Positions 1 through 8,349 of a stretch of 28,776 bases of DNA are shown one piece after another. The translations under genes were made by a program, and so were the position numbers. Source of the DNA: CALCNS01 sp964425745. Lineage in GTDB: Bacteria; Bacillota; JAAYKD01. The notes beneath the pieces were generated by a model. The model saw only the letters and a program-made list of their open reading frames with translations, had not been told where the DNA came from and did not search any database. Where the stretch lies: positions 1-28,776 of the forward strand of contig CAYRNW010000031.1 in NCBI GenBank assembly GCA_964425745.1. Reading direction: 5' to 3'. Within the stretch, counting starts at the first letter, position 1, and each line of letters starts with the position of its first letter.

Positions 1-54
1 GCACGGTGGTGTGAGAGGACGGTCACTCAATTAATGGGTGACCTCCTACTCGAT
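1..54 (+). mobile_element. Group II intron 3' end (domain V tail and domain VI), partial
   Basis: The bases resemble the end of a bacterial group II intron: the closing half of domain V (GCACGGTGGTGTGAGAGGAC) followed by a domain VI hairpin in which GGTCAC (21-26) pairs with GTGACC (38-43). It then ends in CCTACTCGAT, the usual 3' terminus with a bulged branch-point A. The rest of the intron lies to the left of the window. The same 3' end occurs in decayed form at 14017-14092. The element runs opposite to the reductase gene and overlaps its last codons. Recognition is by pattern, without an alignment. Confidence 0.68.
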
Positions 55-1197
55 TGCTTTTTCAAACATCTGCACAGCCTCTTCCATATTGGCAATCACA
101 TCAATGGCAAAGGGGCAACGGCGTACGCAATGCCCACAGGCAATACACGCCGAAGCCTTTACGTTCAGCGCATCGTATGCTTGCTGCAGCTCCGGTGTCC
201 ATCCTTTATTCTTGGCCGTATCCAACAAACGAGTGGTGGCAGCAATATCAATATGCACAGGGCAGGGCAAGCAGTGATTGCAATACATGCAGACTTTGAT
301 TTGGTCCCCACGAATCTGTGACAAAATCCCATGATAATCGCATTCTGCTTCACTCGCCTCGGCAAACGACGCAGCCACTCGAACTTCTTCCACGTTCTTA
401 CAACCAATCAGCGCACTCGCCACCCCCGGACGATCTAAGGCATATTGAATGCACTGGGGCACGGTCATCGCCGAACCAAAGGGGGAATCGGAGGCATCGA
501 GCAAACTCCCGGCGGCCAGCGTCTTCATCACCGTAATGCTAACACCCATTTCCTCGCACAATTGGTAAAACGCGATCCGCTCCGGATCAATTCGCACCTC
601 GGTAGGATACGCTTCCTCTTCCGGCATTTCAAAAAAGGTATCGATTTCCGGCAAAACCAAATCAAATAACGGGCTAACGCTGAACATGATCACATCGAAC
701 CACCCGGTCTTGGCCATGGTCTGCGCAATCACCGCATTATGCGTGCTCACACCCAAACACTTGAACACGCCCAACCTCTTCTGCTCGTTCATATAGTCCA
801 AAATACCGTTATCCAAGGCTTTTTGCCACTCTTCTTTGGTATCAATGTAATGCAGCATGCCAATATCAATGTAATCGGTGTGAAAACGATGCAGAAAATC
901 TGCCACGAACTCTTTACAAACCGCCAGATCGCGGCTACATAGATACTGACCATTGACCCATGCCGCTCCCACATGCCCCTGCAACAGCATCTTCTCACGA
1001 TACGGAGCCACCGCGTCGCCCAATTTACTGCGGACCACCGGGTCTGACATGAAGACATCGATGATGTTCATTCCAGCTTTGGCGGCTTCGTCAACCATGG
1101 CTTTACTTTCCTCGGGGGTCGCTTTACTAAAATACTCGCAACCCAAACCAACTTCACTGGCAAACATCTCGGTTTTCCCTAATTTTCGGTAGTTCAT
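46..1197 (-). CDS. Aldo/keto reductase family protein with C-terminal 2x[4Fe-4S] ferredoxin-like domain
   Basis: 383 aa with an AKR-type TIM barrel (about 1-290) followed by two cysteine clusters: C303-x2-C306-x2-C309-x2-C312-P and C351-x2-C354-x2-C357-x3-C361-P, which should bind two [4Fe-4S] clusters. It is a cytoplasmic oxidoreductase of unknown substrate, typical of anaerobes. The barrel keeps Asp47 (NIIDVF) and the histidine of the YIDIGMLHY strand (H116). The usual Tyr of the DxxxxY motif and the Lys of the following strand are not visible; that strand reads MLLQGH. This matches a recognised divergent subfamily rather than a classical NADPH aldose reductase. The start has AGGAGG seven bases upstream. 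It lies 34 bp downstream of the peroxiredoxin gene, probably in one operon. Its final codons and stop fall within the 3' end of a group II intron, so the extreme C-terminus may have been altered. Confidence 0.9.
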   Translation of the reverse strand: MNYRKLGKTEMFASEVGLGCEYFSKATPEESKAMVDEAAKAGMNIIDVFMSDPVVRSKLGDAVAPYREKMLLQGHVGAAWVNGQYLCSRDLAVCKEFVADFLHRFHTDYIDIGMLHYIDTKEEWQKALDNGILDYMNEQKRLGVFKCLGVSTHNAVIAQTMAKTGWFDVIMFSVSPLFDLVLPEIDTFFEMPEEEAYPTEVRIDPERIAFYQLCEEMGVSITVMKTLAAGSLLDASDSPFGSAMTVPQCIQYALDRPGVASALIGCKNVEEVRVAASFAEASEAECDYHGILSQIRGDQIKVCMYCNHCLPCPVHIDIAATTRLLDTAKNKGWTPELQQAYDALNVKASACIACGHCVRRCPFAIDVIANMEEAVQMFEKAIE

Positions 1198-1231
1198 ATT
1201 CAGCCTCCTTGTTCAACAGGATAGCCTTGCG

Positions 1232-1792
1232 CTACGGCAATAACTCCAGCACTTCTTCAAGCGAAGGCATATCCACAAAATGAGCAGCATAGTGCGCATG
1301 TAAAACATTGCCCGAATCATCCAAAATGAACAAAGCCGGCAGTTGTTGTTCGTTACCCTCATAATCTCCATGCACGAAGCCCGATGCCTTGACCACAGCC
1401 ATGCGAACCCCTAACTTTGCCATATTTCCAATGGATTTTGAGATGAAGTGGTCCCGATCTGCAGCAGCCGGAATCTCCAAAGTTTTGTAAATCTCTTGCT
1501 CTTGATCACAAATGATTTGCACCGGATAATCGTAACCGGCTAAATCGCGACGCACAATCGCCGGGTCACTTTGCATGACAACGATAACTTGCGCATTTTT
1601 CTCGAGGAATTTCTCGTAATTCTTGGCAATCAAATCCACATCATAACGGCAAGTTGTGCAGCCAATGTAACGCAAAACCCAGAGAACGGTTTTCTTTTGC
1701 TCTTTTAACATTGCATGGAGGGAGAGGTTTTCGCGGTCCGCCGTGCGAACGGTGAATTCGGGAATCACTTGACCTACTTCTAATCTCGGCAT
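1232..1792 (-). CDS. Peroxiredoxin-like (AhpC/TSA, thioredoxin-fold) protein
   Basis: About 186 aa. The N-terminal sequence LEVGQVIPEFTVRT is the usual opening of AhpC/TSA proteins. The thioredoxin fold follows, with a CTTC motif (RYIGCTTCRYDVDL) at the redox position, and the C-terminal part reads LPALFILDDSGNVLHAHY. It probably reduces peroxides or works as a thiol oxidoreductase in the cytoplasm; CxxC in place of the single peroxidatic Cys suggests a PRX-like or Bcp/ResA-like variant. The reading frame is open upstream to 1906, but GAAAGG lies nine bases before the ATG at 1792, so the short start (MPRLEV) is preferred over the 224-aa version. It is followed after 34 bp by the iron-sulfur AKR gene, suggesting a redox-stress pair. 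Confidence 0.85.
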   Translation of the reverse strand: MPRLEVGQVIPEFTVRTADRENLSLHAMLKEQKKTVLWVLRYIGCTTCRYDVDLIAKNYEKFLEKNAQVIVVMQSDPAIVRRDLAGYDYPVQIICDQEQEIYKTLEIPAAADRDHFISKSIGNMAKLGVRMAVVKASGFVHGDYEGNEQQLPALFILDDSGNVLHAHYAAHFVDMPSLEEVLELLP

Positions 1793-1958
1793 ATCCATCA
1801 TCCTTTCATTGTTCAAGGTAGAACCATTTTTCAAGGTGGGGTAAGCGTTTTTGTTGCGAAAACGCGAACTGTCCCCACCCTGTAAATTTACCTTGAAATC
1901 TACCAAAAACTCTTCAACTTATTGTAGCATTTGCAGAGGAACTTCGCAAACTAATTTT

Positions 1959-4900
1959 TTACACAGTCTTAGTCTGGCCTTTTAAATACTCGAAAGCGGC
2001 TCCTTCATCCATGGGGCGGCTAATCAAATACCCTTGTACCTGGTCACAATGGTGTTCGCGCAAATACTCTAATTGACTCTCAACTTCCACACCTTCTGCT
2101 ATTGTGGTTTGCCCCAATTTGTGAGCCATGGAAATGATATCGCCGGTAATCGCTTTATTGCGATGAGGTTCTTGTAATTGGTCAATAAAGTATTTATCAA
2201 TCTTTAAGCAGTCGACATTCAACTCTTTTTCGCGAGCTAAAGAGGAGTAACCGGTTCCGAAATCATCAATGGCAATATGCAATCCGGCTTCTCTCAACTG
2301 CTCAATAATTCCGTTAATCTTCTCATAATCGGAAGCAAAAATCGATTCTGTGATTTCAATCCCCACATTTTTAAACAGCACTTGGCTCTCTTCACAAATT
2401 TGGAACAACCGTTCGGTAAAATTCGGAGACAAAAGCTGTATCGCAGAAATATTAATCGAAATCGCTAGGGAATCAAATCCATTTTTGTTCAATCGGTGTA
2501 AAAACCCCAGAGCATCGCGGATAATCTTTTCCCCCATAGGAATAATCATTTTGGTTTCTTCCGCAATCGGTATGAACTCTAAAGGAGAGACGAGGCCAAA
2601 CTCCTCGGTCCTCAACCGTGCCAACGCTTCAAAGCTTACTGTGGTATTGGTTTGTAGATCCATAATGGGCTGATACTGCAAAAACAGTTCGCTACCCCCT
2701 GCATCTGTCACTACTGCCGATAAGGCCCTTCGAATCATACCCTCTCGAGTGACAGCGGCATCTAACGCTTCATCATAATAGCGAACGCCATAGTCTCGTT
2801 CAAAAATATTGATGGCTCGCTCTGAAGCAAGAAACAGACGGCGCAATAAAGAGTCTACATCGGTAAACGTTTCCTGTGCATTCAATTCGAGGATTCCCAA
2901 ACCACCGCCAACCCGATCGGTCACAAAAATAGATTCCAATATTTCGGTGAGACTCTCCCCAAAGAGGGATAACTCGTCTCTGCTGTGGTAATTCGTCAGA
3001 TAAAAGACAAACTGATTCTCATTGACATGGAACAAAGAACGGGATTCGCTCACGAAATTCTTTAAAGTCTCGGCAACCTGCTTCATAAGGTTCTGTGTAT
3101 ATTGAAACCCATAATTGGTGGTAAGCAGCTGAACGGTACTGAGATTCACTCCAACCAAAGCGCGTTTTCGTCCATCTGCTTTACTCAAGTCACTCCTGAG
3201 CTGGTTCTCCAGGAAATCGCGATTATGTAAATCGGTTAGCATATCATGCTCGGTCATATATCGCAAGCGGTCTTCCATTTGCTTTCTTTCGGTGATATCG
3301 GTTGAGAACCCTAAGTATTGGGTCTCAGAAATCTTAACAGCATTCACACTCCACCAGCGAATCGAGCCATTGCCATGAGTGAACTCCAGCTCGGCATTCA
3401 TCGTGCCTTTTTCTTGTAAGCTCTTGAAATGATGTAAAGCCGCCTCCAAAGAACTAGCCGGTGTGATGTCTCGTATGGTCATATTCAGTAATTGTTCTCG
3501 ACAATACCCTGTTAAGGCCAATGCTTGTGAATTCAACTCTACATATTGACCGATTTCATTGACGACAAAGACGCCATAGGGTGCATTTTCAATGTAACCA
3601 CTGTATTTCGCCTGGCTCTCGATTAGCGCCATTTCGGCCAAAACCCGGTCGGTGATATCCCAAAACGTGGCAGCAAATTGATTGGGAGCCGGACGATATG
3701 CTGTTACAGCAAAATACTTATTCAGGGAACTGGAATGCTGGTGAAAGGATACATTCTCACCCGTTAACGCCACTTTGCCGTACATCTTAATCCAATAAGG
3801 TTCGGTTTCGGGGAGTACTTCCAACACGGTTCTCCCAATAATATGCTCTGAGCTCAAGCCGGTTAAGCGTTCGAATGCAGGATTGACTGCGAGAAATCGA
3901 TAGTCGATGGGGCGGCCGATCCCGTCGCAAATGATTTCATGTAAGGCGAAGCCCACGACCATTTCGCGGAACAAGAATTGGTAATCCCGATTCGCCTTTC
4001 GTTCAGCTGTGATGTCTTGAAAGGTGGAATACACCTGGTGCGGCGTAGTTTCACCCGGGAGGAAAAGAGGAGTTGCATTAACCGACAACCACACATAATC
4101 CTCTTTTTGTGGCTGAAAGACTCCCATGACTTGCGGACCATAGGGCTTTCCGGTGCGCAGAGCAATCATGGTTGGGTGATCCGAACCGCTCAGTTCAGCG
4201 CCATCTTCACGGATTGCCCTCCAGTTGGGATCCATGGAAGTGCGTCCTTGCGCTTGATCAAGGGTGATCCCCAAAATCTGTTCAGCGGCGGAATTCATAG
4301 AGATAATTGAGCCATTCGCAGACTGGTAAACAACGCCTTGCGACATAGTATCGAAGAGTAATTTGTATTGATCTTCGGATTTTCTCACAAGATCTCGGGT
4401 TTCCCGCAATTCAATTTGACGCTGTAGAAACAAGCTTAATACCATGGCGGCAATGGGGTAGAGGACCATCACCGGTGCTGCAATGGTGCGAATGACGATC
4501 TGATTATCGGGAGCGGGTAAGAGCATCATACATAGAAGCATCGTAATATGAACGGCAATGCTCATGAGATAAATGCTCAACCAACGAGTTTTTTTGGAAA
4601 CCGGATACAACCAACGCCGCCAAGCCAATCCTATGAAAATACTGGAACTTATGGTGGCAACACCTGGCACAGCACCACTACCACCGATTGCAAGACGATA
4701 TATCGAAGCAGCAATGCCGGCGATGAGGGTCGAAATCGGACCAAAGATGAGGGCAGATACGCTAAGTAGAATCGACCGAGTGTCAAAAAATACACCGTCT
4801 TGCAAGTTGAAAGGAACACTCATAATAGCAATGCAAATCAGAGCAATAAGGGAGCCACTCAAAACCAACCTGAAGTTACGATACTTAGAAGGAACCCAAT

Positions 4901-4979
4901 ATGAAATTTCGTAGACAACAGAGAGAACCAACAACAAAGCTGCATTGTTGATTAAGGGGATTAAGACATCTCTTTCCAT
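1959..4979 (-). CDS. Membrane-bound c-di-GMP phosphodiesterase: 5TM-LYT, 3 PAS, degenerate GGDEF, EAL
   Basis: About 1006 aa. Residues ~1-195 form a LytS-type 5TM sensor (DTRSILLSVSALIFGP, IYRLAIGGSGAVPG). Three PAS domains follow (~205-330, ~335-450, ~455-575), the last ending DITERKQ, then a GGDEF-like domain (~580-740) and an EAL domain (~745-1000). The cyclase signature is replaced by NENQF (HVNENQFVFYL), so diguanylate cyclase activity is not expected. The EAL domain has its hallmarks: SFEALARL, SINISAIQL, EITES, DDFGTGYSSL, LKIDKYF, AEGVE and QGY. Predicted role: c-di-GMP hydrolysis in response to a membrane or small-molecule signal. The frame opens with GTG at 4988, but that GTG is part of the GAGGTG ribosome site; ATG at 4979, six bases further on, is the better start. 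It appears to be transcribed alone. Confidence 0.92.
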   Translation of the reverse strand: MERDVLIPLINNAALLLVLSVVYEISYWVPSKYRNFRLVLSGSLIALICIAIMSVPFNLQDGVFFDTRSILLSVSALIFGPISTLIAGIAASIYRLAIGGSGAVPGVATISSSIFIGLAWRRWLYPVSKKTRWLSIYLMSIAVHITMLLCMMLLPAPDNQIVIRTIAAPVMVLYPIAAMVLSLFLQRQIELRETRDLVRKSEDQYKLLFDTMSQGVVYQSANGSIISMNSAAEQILGITLDQAQGRTSMDPNWRAIREDGAELSGSDHPTMIALRTGKPYGPQVMGVFQPQKEDYVWLSVNATPLFLPGETTPHQVYSTFQDITAERKANRDYQFLFREMVVGFALHEIICDGIGRPIDYRFLAVNPAFERLTGLSSEHIIGRTVLEVLPETEPYWIKMYGKVALTGENVSFHQHSSSLNKYFAVTAYRPAPNQFAATFWDITDRVLAEMALIESQAKYSGYIENAPYGVFVVNEIGQYVELNSQALALTGYCREQLLNMTIRDITPASSLEAALHHFKSLQEKGTMNAELEFTHGNGSIRWWSVNAVKISETQYLGFSTDITERKQMEDRLRYMTEHDMLTDLHNRDFLENQLRSDLSKADGRKRALVGVNLSTVQLLTTNYGFQYTQNLMKQVAETLKNFVSESRSLFHVNENQFVFYLTNYHSRDELSLFGESLTEILESIFVTDRVGGGLGILELNAQETFTDVDSLLRRLFLASERAINIFERDYGVRYYDEALDAAVTREGMIRRALSAVVTDAGGSELFLQYQPIMDLQTNTTVSFEALARLRTEEFGLVSPLEFIPIAEETKMIIPMGEKIIRDALGFLHRLNKNGFDSLAISINISAIQLLSPNFTERLFQICEESQVLFKNVGIEITESIFASDYEKINGIIEQLREAGLHIAIDDFGTGYSSLAREKELNVDCLKIDKYFIDQLQEPHRNKAITGDIISMAHKLGQTTIAEGVEVESQLEYLREHHCDQVQGYLISRPMDEGAAFEYLKGQTKTV

Positions 4980-5087
4980 ATCGTTCACCTCAAGCCGTTG
5001 GATTTTGTATGATTCAAAACGTTACTATATTTTACCATTCTTTCGGAATGTTTTCAACAAATTTTTAGCAGTTGAGAATTTCATGTT

Positions 5088-5140
5088 AAACAAAGAACCA
5101 CCGATGGTAATTTGCTTTATCCATCGGTGGTTCTTTGTTT
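5088..5140. terminator. 20-bp perfect inverted repeat; intrinsic terminator of the M20 gene
   Basis: The arms 5088-5107 and 5121-5140 are perfectly complementary over 20 bp around a 13-base loop. The outer arm ends are AAA/TTT, and on the minus strand the stem follows the M20 stop codon at 5148. The arm core AACCACCGATGG resembles the arms of the R1 repeat found elsewhere in the window. Confidence 0.8.
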
Positions 5141-5147
5141 TATTCTT

Positions 5148-6782
5148 TTATTCCTTAATCATCTCTGGTCCATCGTACCATGCCGGAGTCTTGTAATGCT
5201 TAGACATTTGAGGACGATACTTGGACATTTGCTCGCTCAGGAATCCTACTGGAGGAGCAACTTCTTTGCCTTCCGGAACGAAGAATATCCCGTTTTCAGG
5301 ATCGTGTTTGTATTTTCCTGCCTTACCGAAGAAATACGGTAGGTAGGATACATATTGAGCTTTGCCGTTTTCATCCAGAATTAAAGACTTGCCATCGTTT
5401 TTGTAGTTATAGAAATGGGTTGCTTGCATCTTTTTGAAATCCTCTTTGATTTCAGCAATCTTGTCGGGGTTGGTCATGAGTTCAATAGCACTTACCGCCA
5501 TGACTTGGGCTCCAGCTACCACGCCTTTATGAGCGACAGTGGATCCGGTTACAGCAGTTGTGGTCCAGTGATGGCCAATGGCTCCCGGGGCAGAAGTGGG
5601 GAAACGAACAGAGGTAAGGGGCACAACTAAAGATACTTCACCAATATCGGAAGAACCGCCGCCAACAAAGACCGCAGGAGCTCCGCTTGGCTTGTCTGCA
5701 ATGACCGAGTCATCGGGAAGGCCTATTTCTTCTGCACCCACCCCTTTTTGTATTGCTTTGACGAACTTCTGCTCTTCTTCTGTCCACTTAGGCATCCCAA
5801 CTTTTTTAATGTTGTCCTGAACCAAATTGGCTAAGGTTTCAACTCTGTAGCATTGATGGATTGCAGTGTAGGGGGTCATTTCCATTTGAGTATCTGTGGC
5901 AAGGGCTGCAGCTTTGGCGCAATTCAGCACTCTTTCGAAATCGGATTTAATCAGTTTATCGGAATTTCTTACATAATACCAAGTCGTTGCACGGTCGGGA
6001 ACCACATTGGGGCCCTCTCCACCTTCCGTGATGACATAATGCATTCTGGATGTATAGTGCAAATGCTCTCGCAAATACTCGGTGCTTGTGTTCATGATTT
6101 GAACGGCATCCAAAGCGGATCTTCCAACCCATGGGGATCCGCCGGAGTGGGCCGTTTTTCCATGGAAGGTAACAGAGAAGGACCAGTTTGTATTGCTACC
6201 TACTCCATACGATGCACCAAAACCGTCACCGCCATGGTTATCGATGACAATATCGACATCATTGAACAACCCAGCATGAACCATGAAAGGACGACTGATG
6301 ACGGTTTCTTCCGCCGGGCTACCAAACATTTTTATCGTTCCGGTAAATCCGCCCTCTTCCATGGCCTTTTTCACGGCTACGACCGTTCCAGCAGCAGCAG
6401 TACCCATGGTGTTATGGGTGCAAGCATGTCCCGGAGCAATGGCCCCTTTAATCTCTGTTACGGGAGCATGGTCAGGATTTGCTACTTCTTGAGATAACAT
6501 TGGCAAGGCATCTAACTCACCCAAAACGCCAATGGTTGGACCAGGTCCGTTCGTAAAGGTGGCCACAAAGGCAGTCGGCATTCCGGCAACGCCCTTTTCA
6601 ACCGTGAAGCCTTCTTTTTCTAGGTAATTCACGAGTAGATTTGCAGTATTATATTCTTCAAGTCCTAACTCGGCATAAGACCATATGGCATCGTTGATTT
6701 CTGCTAATATCTTCTTGGTTTCACTTCTCTCTAGAAAATCCACAGCAATGAGTTGGTTTTTGTTAAATTCGTCTCTTTTCAA
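5148..6782 (-). CDS. M20-family metallo-amidohydrolase, AbgB-like (p-aminobenzoyl-glutamate hydrolase subunit B type)
   Basis: 544 aa. M20 hallmarks are visible: GHACTHNTMGTAAAG (metal-binding His), FGSPAEET with the catalytic Glu pair, DIVIDNHGGD, and the dimerisation-domain motif FHGKTAHSGGSPWVGRSALD. The C-terminal part of the peptidase domain reads GHHWTTTAVTGSTVAHKG. These proteins cleave amide bonds of aminoacyl or folate-breakdown substrates in the cytoplasm. The protein is longer than E. coli AbgB (about 480 aa) because of a C-terminal extension (~475-544) rich in Lys, Tyr and Pro. The start is TTG with AAGGAGG eight bases upstream. No AbgA or transporter partner is adjacent, so the substrate is uncertain. 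It ends at a strong hairpin terminator. Confidence 0.88.
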   Translation of the reverse strand: MKRDEFNKNQLIAVDFLERSETKKILAEINDAIWSYAELGLEEYNTANLLVNYLEKEGFTVEKGVAGMPTAFVATFTNGPGPTIGVLGELDALPMLSQEVANPDHAPVTEIKGAIAPGHACTHNTMGTAAAGTVVAVKKAMEEGGFTGTIKMFGSPAEETVISRPFMVHAGLFNDVDIVIDNHGGDGFGASYGVGSNTNWSFSVTFHGKTAHSGGSPWVGRSALDAVQIMNTSTEYLREHLHYTSRMHYVITEGGEGPNVVPDRATTWYYVRNSDKLIKSDFERVLNCAKAAALATDTQMEMTPYTAIHQCYRVETLANLVQDNIKKVGMPKWTEEEQKFVKAIQKGVGAEEIGLPDDSVIADKPSGAPAVFVGGGSSDIGEVSLVVPLTSVRFPTSAPGAIGHHWTTTAVTGSTVAHKGVVAGAQVMAVSAIELMTNPDKIAEIKEDFKKMQATHFYNYKNDGKSLILDENGKAQYVSYLPYFFGKAGKYKHDPENGIFFVPEGKEVAPPVGFLSEQMSKYRPQMSKHYKTPAWYDGPEMIKE

Positions 6783-6978
6783 TCTTCGTTCCTCCTTAGT
6801 TTATGTGATACTTGGTTCAGATAAGCGATTTCTCCATTTCACCCCCATGCCTATTCTCTTGTCAAGAAGGTTCTTGTAGAACACTCCTTAAAGGGTTGTG
6901 GTCTTACCAGTATCGAAATATTTCTATACTACTTTTCTTGCTGGGGAATGCAAAATCCTTTTTTTAGGTGTGCCTAAG

Positions 6979-7010
6979 TTTCAAGTAAAAACATAACCAC
7001 CTACGGATAA
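6979..7010 (+). repeat. R1 palindromic repeat, left half only
   Basis: Matches the left half of the complete R1 copy at 10242-10273 with a single mismatch over 32 bases, then stops abruptly at CTACGGATAA. The missing right half is found on the other side of the Fic gene (8167-8209). The rest of the 320-bp interval 6783-7103 holds only the upstream region of the minus-strand M20 gene and the Fic promoter. Confidence 0.75.
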
Positions 7011-7059
7011 GGCATAAGCAGCTCTAAATCAGCAAGACGAACTTAAAAAATTCATTAAC

Positions 7060-7088
7060 TTGACTTTGCCCTTATTTAACGGTATTAT
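7060..7088 (+). promoter_or_regulatory. Sigma-A-type promoter of the Fic gene
   Basis: TTGACT (7060-7065), a 17-base spacer, and TATTAT (7083-7088), followed 15 bp later by the GTG start. This is a near-consensus vegetative promoter. Confidence 0.65.
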
Positions 7089-7103
7089 TTAAGGGAAAGG
7101 TCG

Positions 7104-8162
7104 GTGATTAAGGGAATGAGAGCATTCAACTACTCGGCTATCAAAAGTCAGACCTGGGATTCTGATATACTTGGATATATCGCTGCTATATACAAAGCAG
7201 TAGGTAAGCAAGAGCAATATCTCAAACAGAGACCGGAAGAACTTGAAAAGCTGGTGGAAATCGCCAAGATTCAGAGTACCGCAGCATCCAATGCCATTGA
7301 AGGCATTATAACTACCAGTGCCCGCATCAAGCAGCTAGTAAAAGAAAAAGCGACGCCGAGGAATCGTGATGAACAGGAAATTGCCGGTTATCGTGATGTG
7401 TTGAACATTATTCATGAGAGCTTTGATGCAATACCGCTTTCAAGGAATTATATTCTTCAACTGCATAAAATCATGTATAGCCACATGAATAATCCAATCG
7501 CTGGTCAAACCAAGAATGTCCAAAACTATATCAGTGCAACTTATCCAAATGGTCATACCGAGATTTTATTTACACCGCTCGCACCCTATGAGACTTCTGA
7601 AGCCTTGGAACGCATTTGCGAAGAATACAACAAGGTTATTGGCAATTTTGAATTAGAACCTTTAATCGCTATACCAATTTTCATTCATGATTTCTTGTGT
7701 ATCCATCCCTTTAACGATGGCAACGGAAGAATGAGTCGTTTGTTGACCACTCTGCTGTTATACCGCAGCGGATTTTCTGTTGGAAAATATATCTCGTTAG
7801 AGGCCAAAATTGAAAAAAATAAGGATCTTTACTATGATGCATTGTATCGCTCGCAAGACGGCTGGCATGAAGGAACAGAGGATGCGATCCCTTTTGTCAA
7901 ATACATTCTCAGTATCATTCTTGCAGCATACAAGGACTTTGAGGACAGATTCTACATTGTTGAAGAAAAGCTTCCTGCCATAGACATGGTAAGGAAGGCA
8001 ACACTGAATAAAATCGGAAGATTCACCAAACAGGATATCCGGGAGCTATGCCCATCTCTGAGTGTTAGCTCTATTGAAGGTGCTCTGCGAAAACTGAGTT
8101 CTAATGGCGAACTGAAGCGTGAGGGTGTAGGGAAATCGACATACTATATGCGATTGAAATGA
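7104..8162 (+). CDS. Fic family protein (AMP-transferase) with N-terminal inhibitory helix and C-terminal winged helix
   Basis: 352 aa. The Fic active-site loop HPFNDGNGRMSR (H201-R212) is complete, so the protein should be able to transfer AMP (or another nucleotide moiety) to a target hydroxyl. An N-terminal [S/T]xxxE[G/N] motif (STAASNAIEG, ~58-67) is the autoinhibitory helix of class II Fic proteins. The C-terminal ~60 residues (KIGRFTKQDIRELCPSLSVS) look like a winged helix, as in the Fic/DUF4172-like family. The GTG start follows AAGGGAAAGG closely; an ATG at 7116 is a possible alternative. A half R1 repeat precedes the gene and the rest of R1 follows it. Its last 172 bp are duplicated at 10019-10190. 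Confidence 0.93.
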   Translation: MIKGMRAFNYSAIKSQTWDSDILGYIAAIYKAVGKQEQYLKQRPEELEKLVEIAKIQSTAASNAIEGIITTSARIKQLVKEKATPRNRDEQEIAGYRDVLNIIHESFDAIPLSRNYILQLHKIMYSHMNNPIAGQTKNVQNYISATYPNGHTEILFTPLAPYETSEALERICEEYNKVIGNFELEPLIAIPIFIHDFLCIHPFNDGNGRMSRLLTTLLLYRSGFSVGKYISLEAKIEKNKDLYYDALYRSQDGWHEGTEDAIPFVKYILSIILAAYKDFEDRFYIVEEKLPAIDMVRKATLNKIGRFTKQDIRELCPSLSVSSIEGALRKLSSNGELKREGVGKSTYYMRLK

Positions 8163-8166
8163 TCAG

Positions 8167-8209
8167 CTACGGATTAAATAACTTTATCCATAGGTGGTTA
8201 TTGATTTAG
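8167..8209 (+). repeat. R1 palindromic repeat, right part
   Basis: Aligns with 10264-10306 of the complete R1 copy with one mismatch over 43 bases. It begins at CTACGGAT, the same ten bases with which the left half upstream of Fic ends. The bases just before it (8159-8166) match R1 only weakly (5 of 8) and overlap the Fic stop codon. The remaining gap up to 8350 shows no clear gene. Confidence 0.75.
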
Positions 8210-8349
8210 GTCAATTATAGCTCGGCGCTAATAGGATAAACGTGAGATCACACTTTTCATTGAAAGATTGAAGGAAAGGTTGACTAACGAAGCTAATATA
8301 ATAACAATGTTAGGGAAATAAACTCTATAAAAGAACTTCCTAAAGCAGA

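Noticed and set aside
1793..1906. N-terminal extension of the peroxiredoxin-like protein
   Set aside because: Not conserved-looking, and the ribosome site favours the ATG at 1792.
5853..6497. 214-codon frame on the plus strand
   Set aside because: It lies antisense within the well-supported M20 gene, has no ribosome site and no family resemblance.
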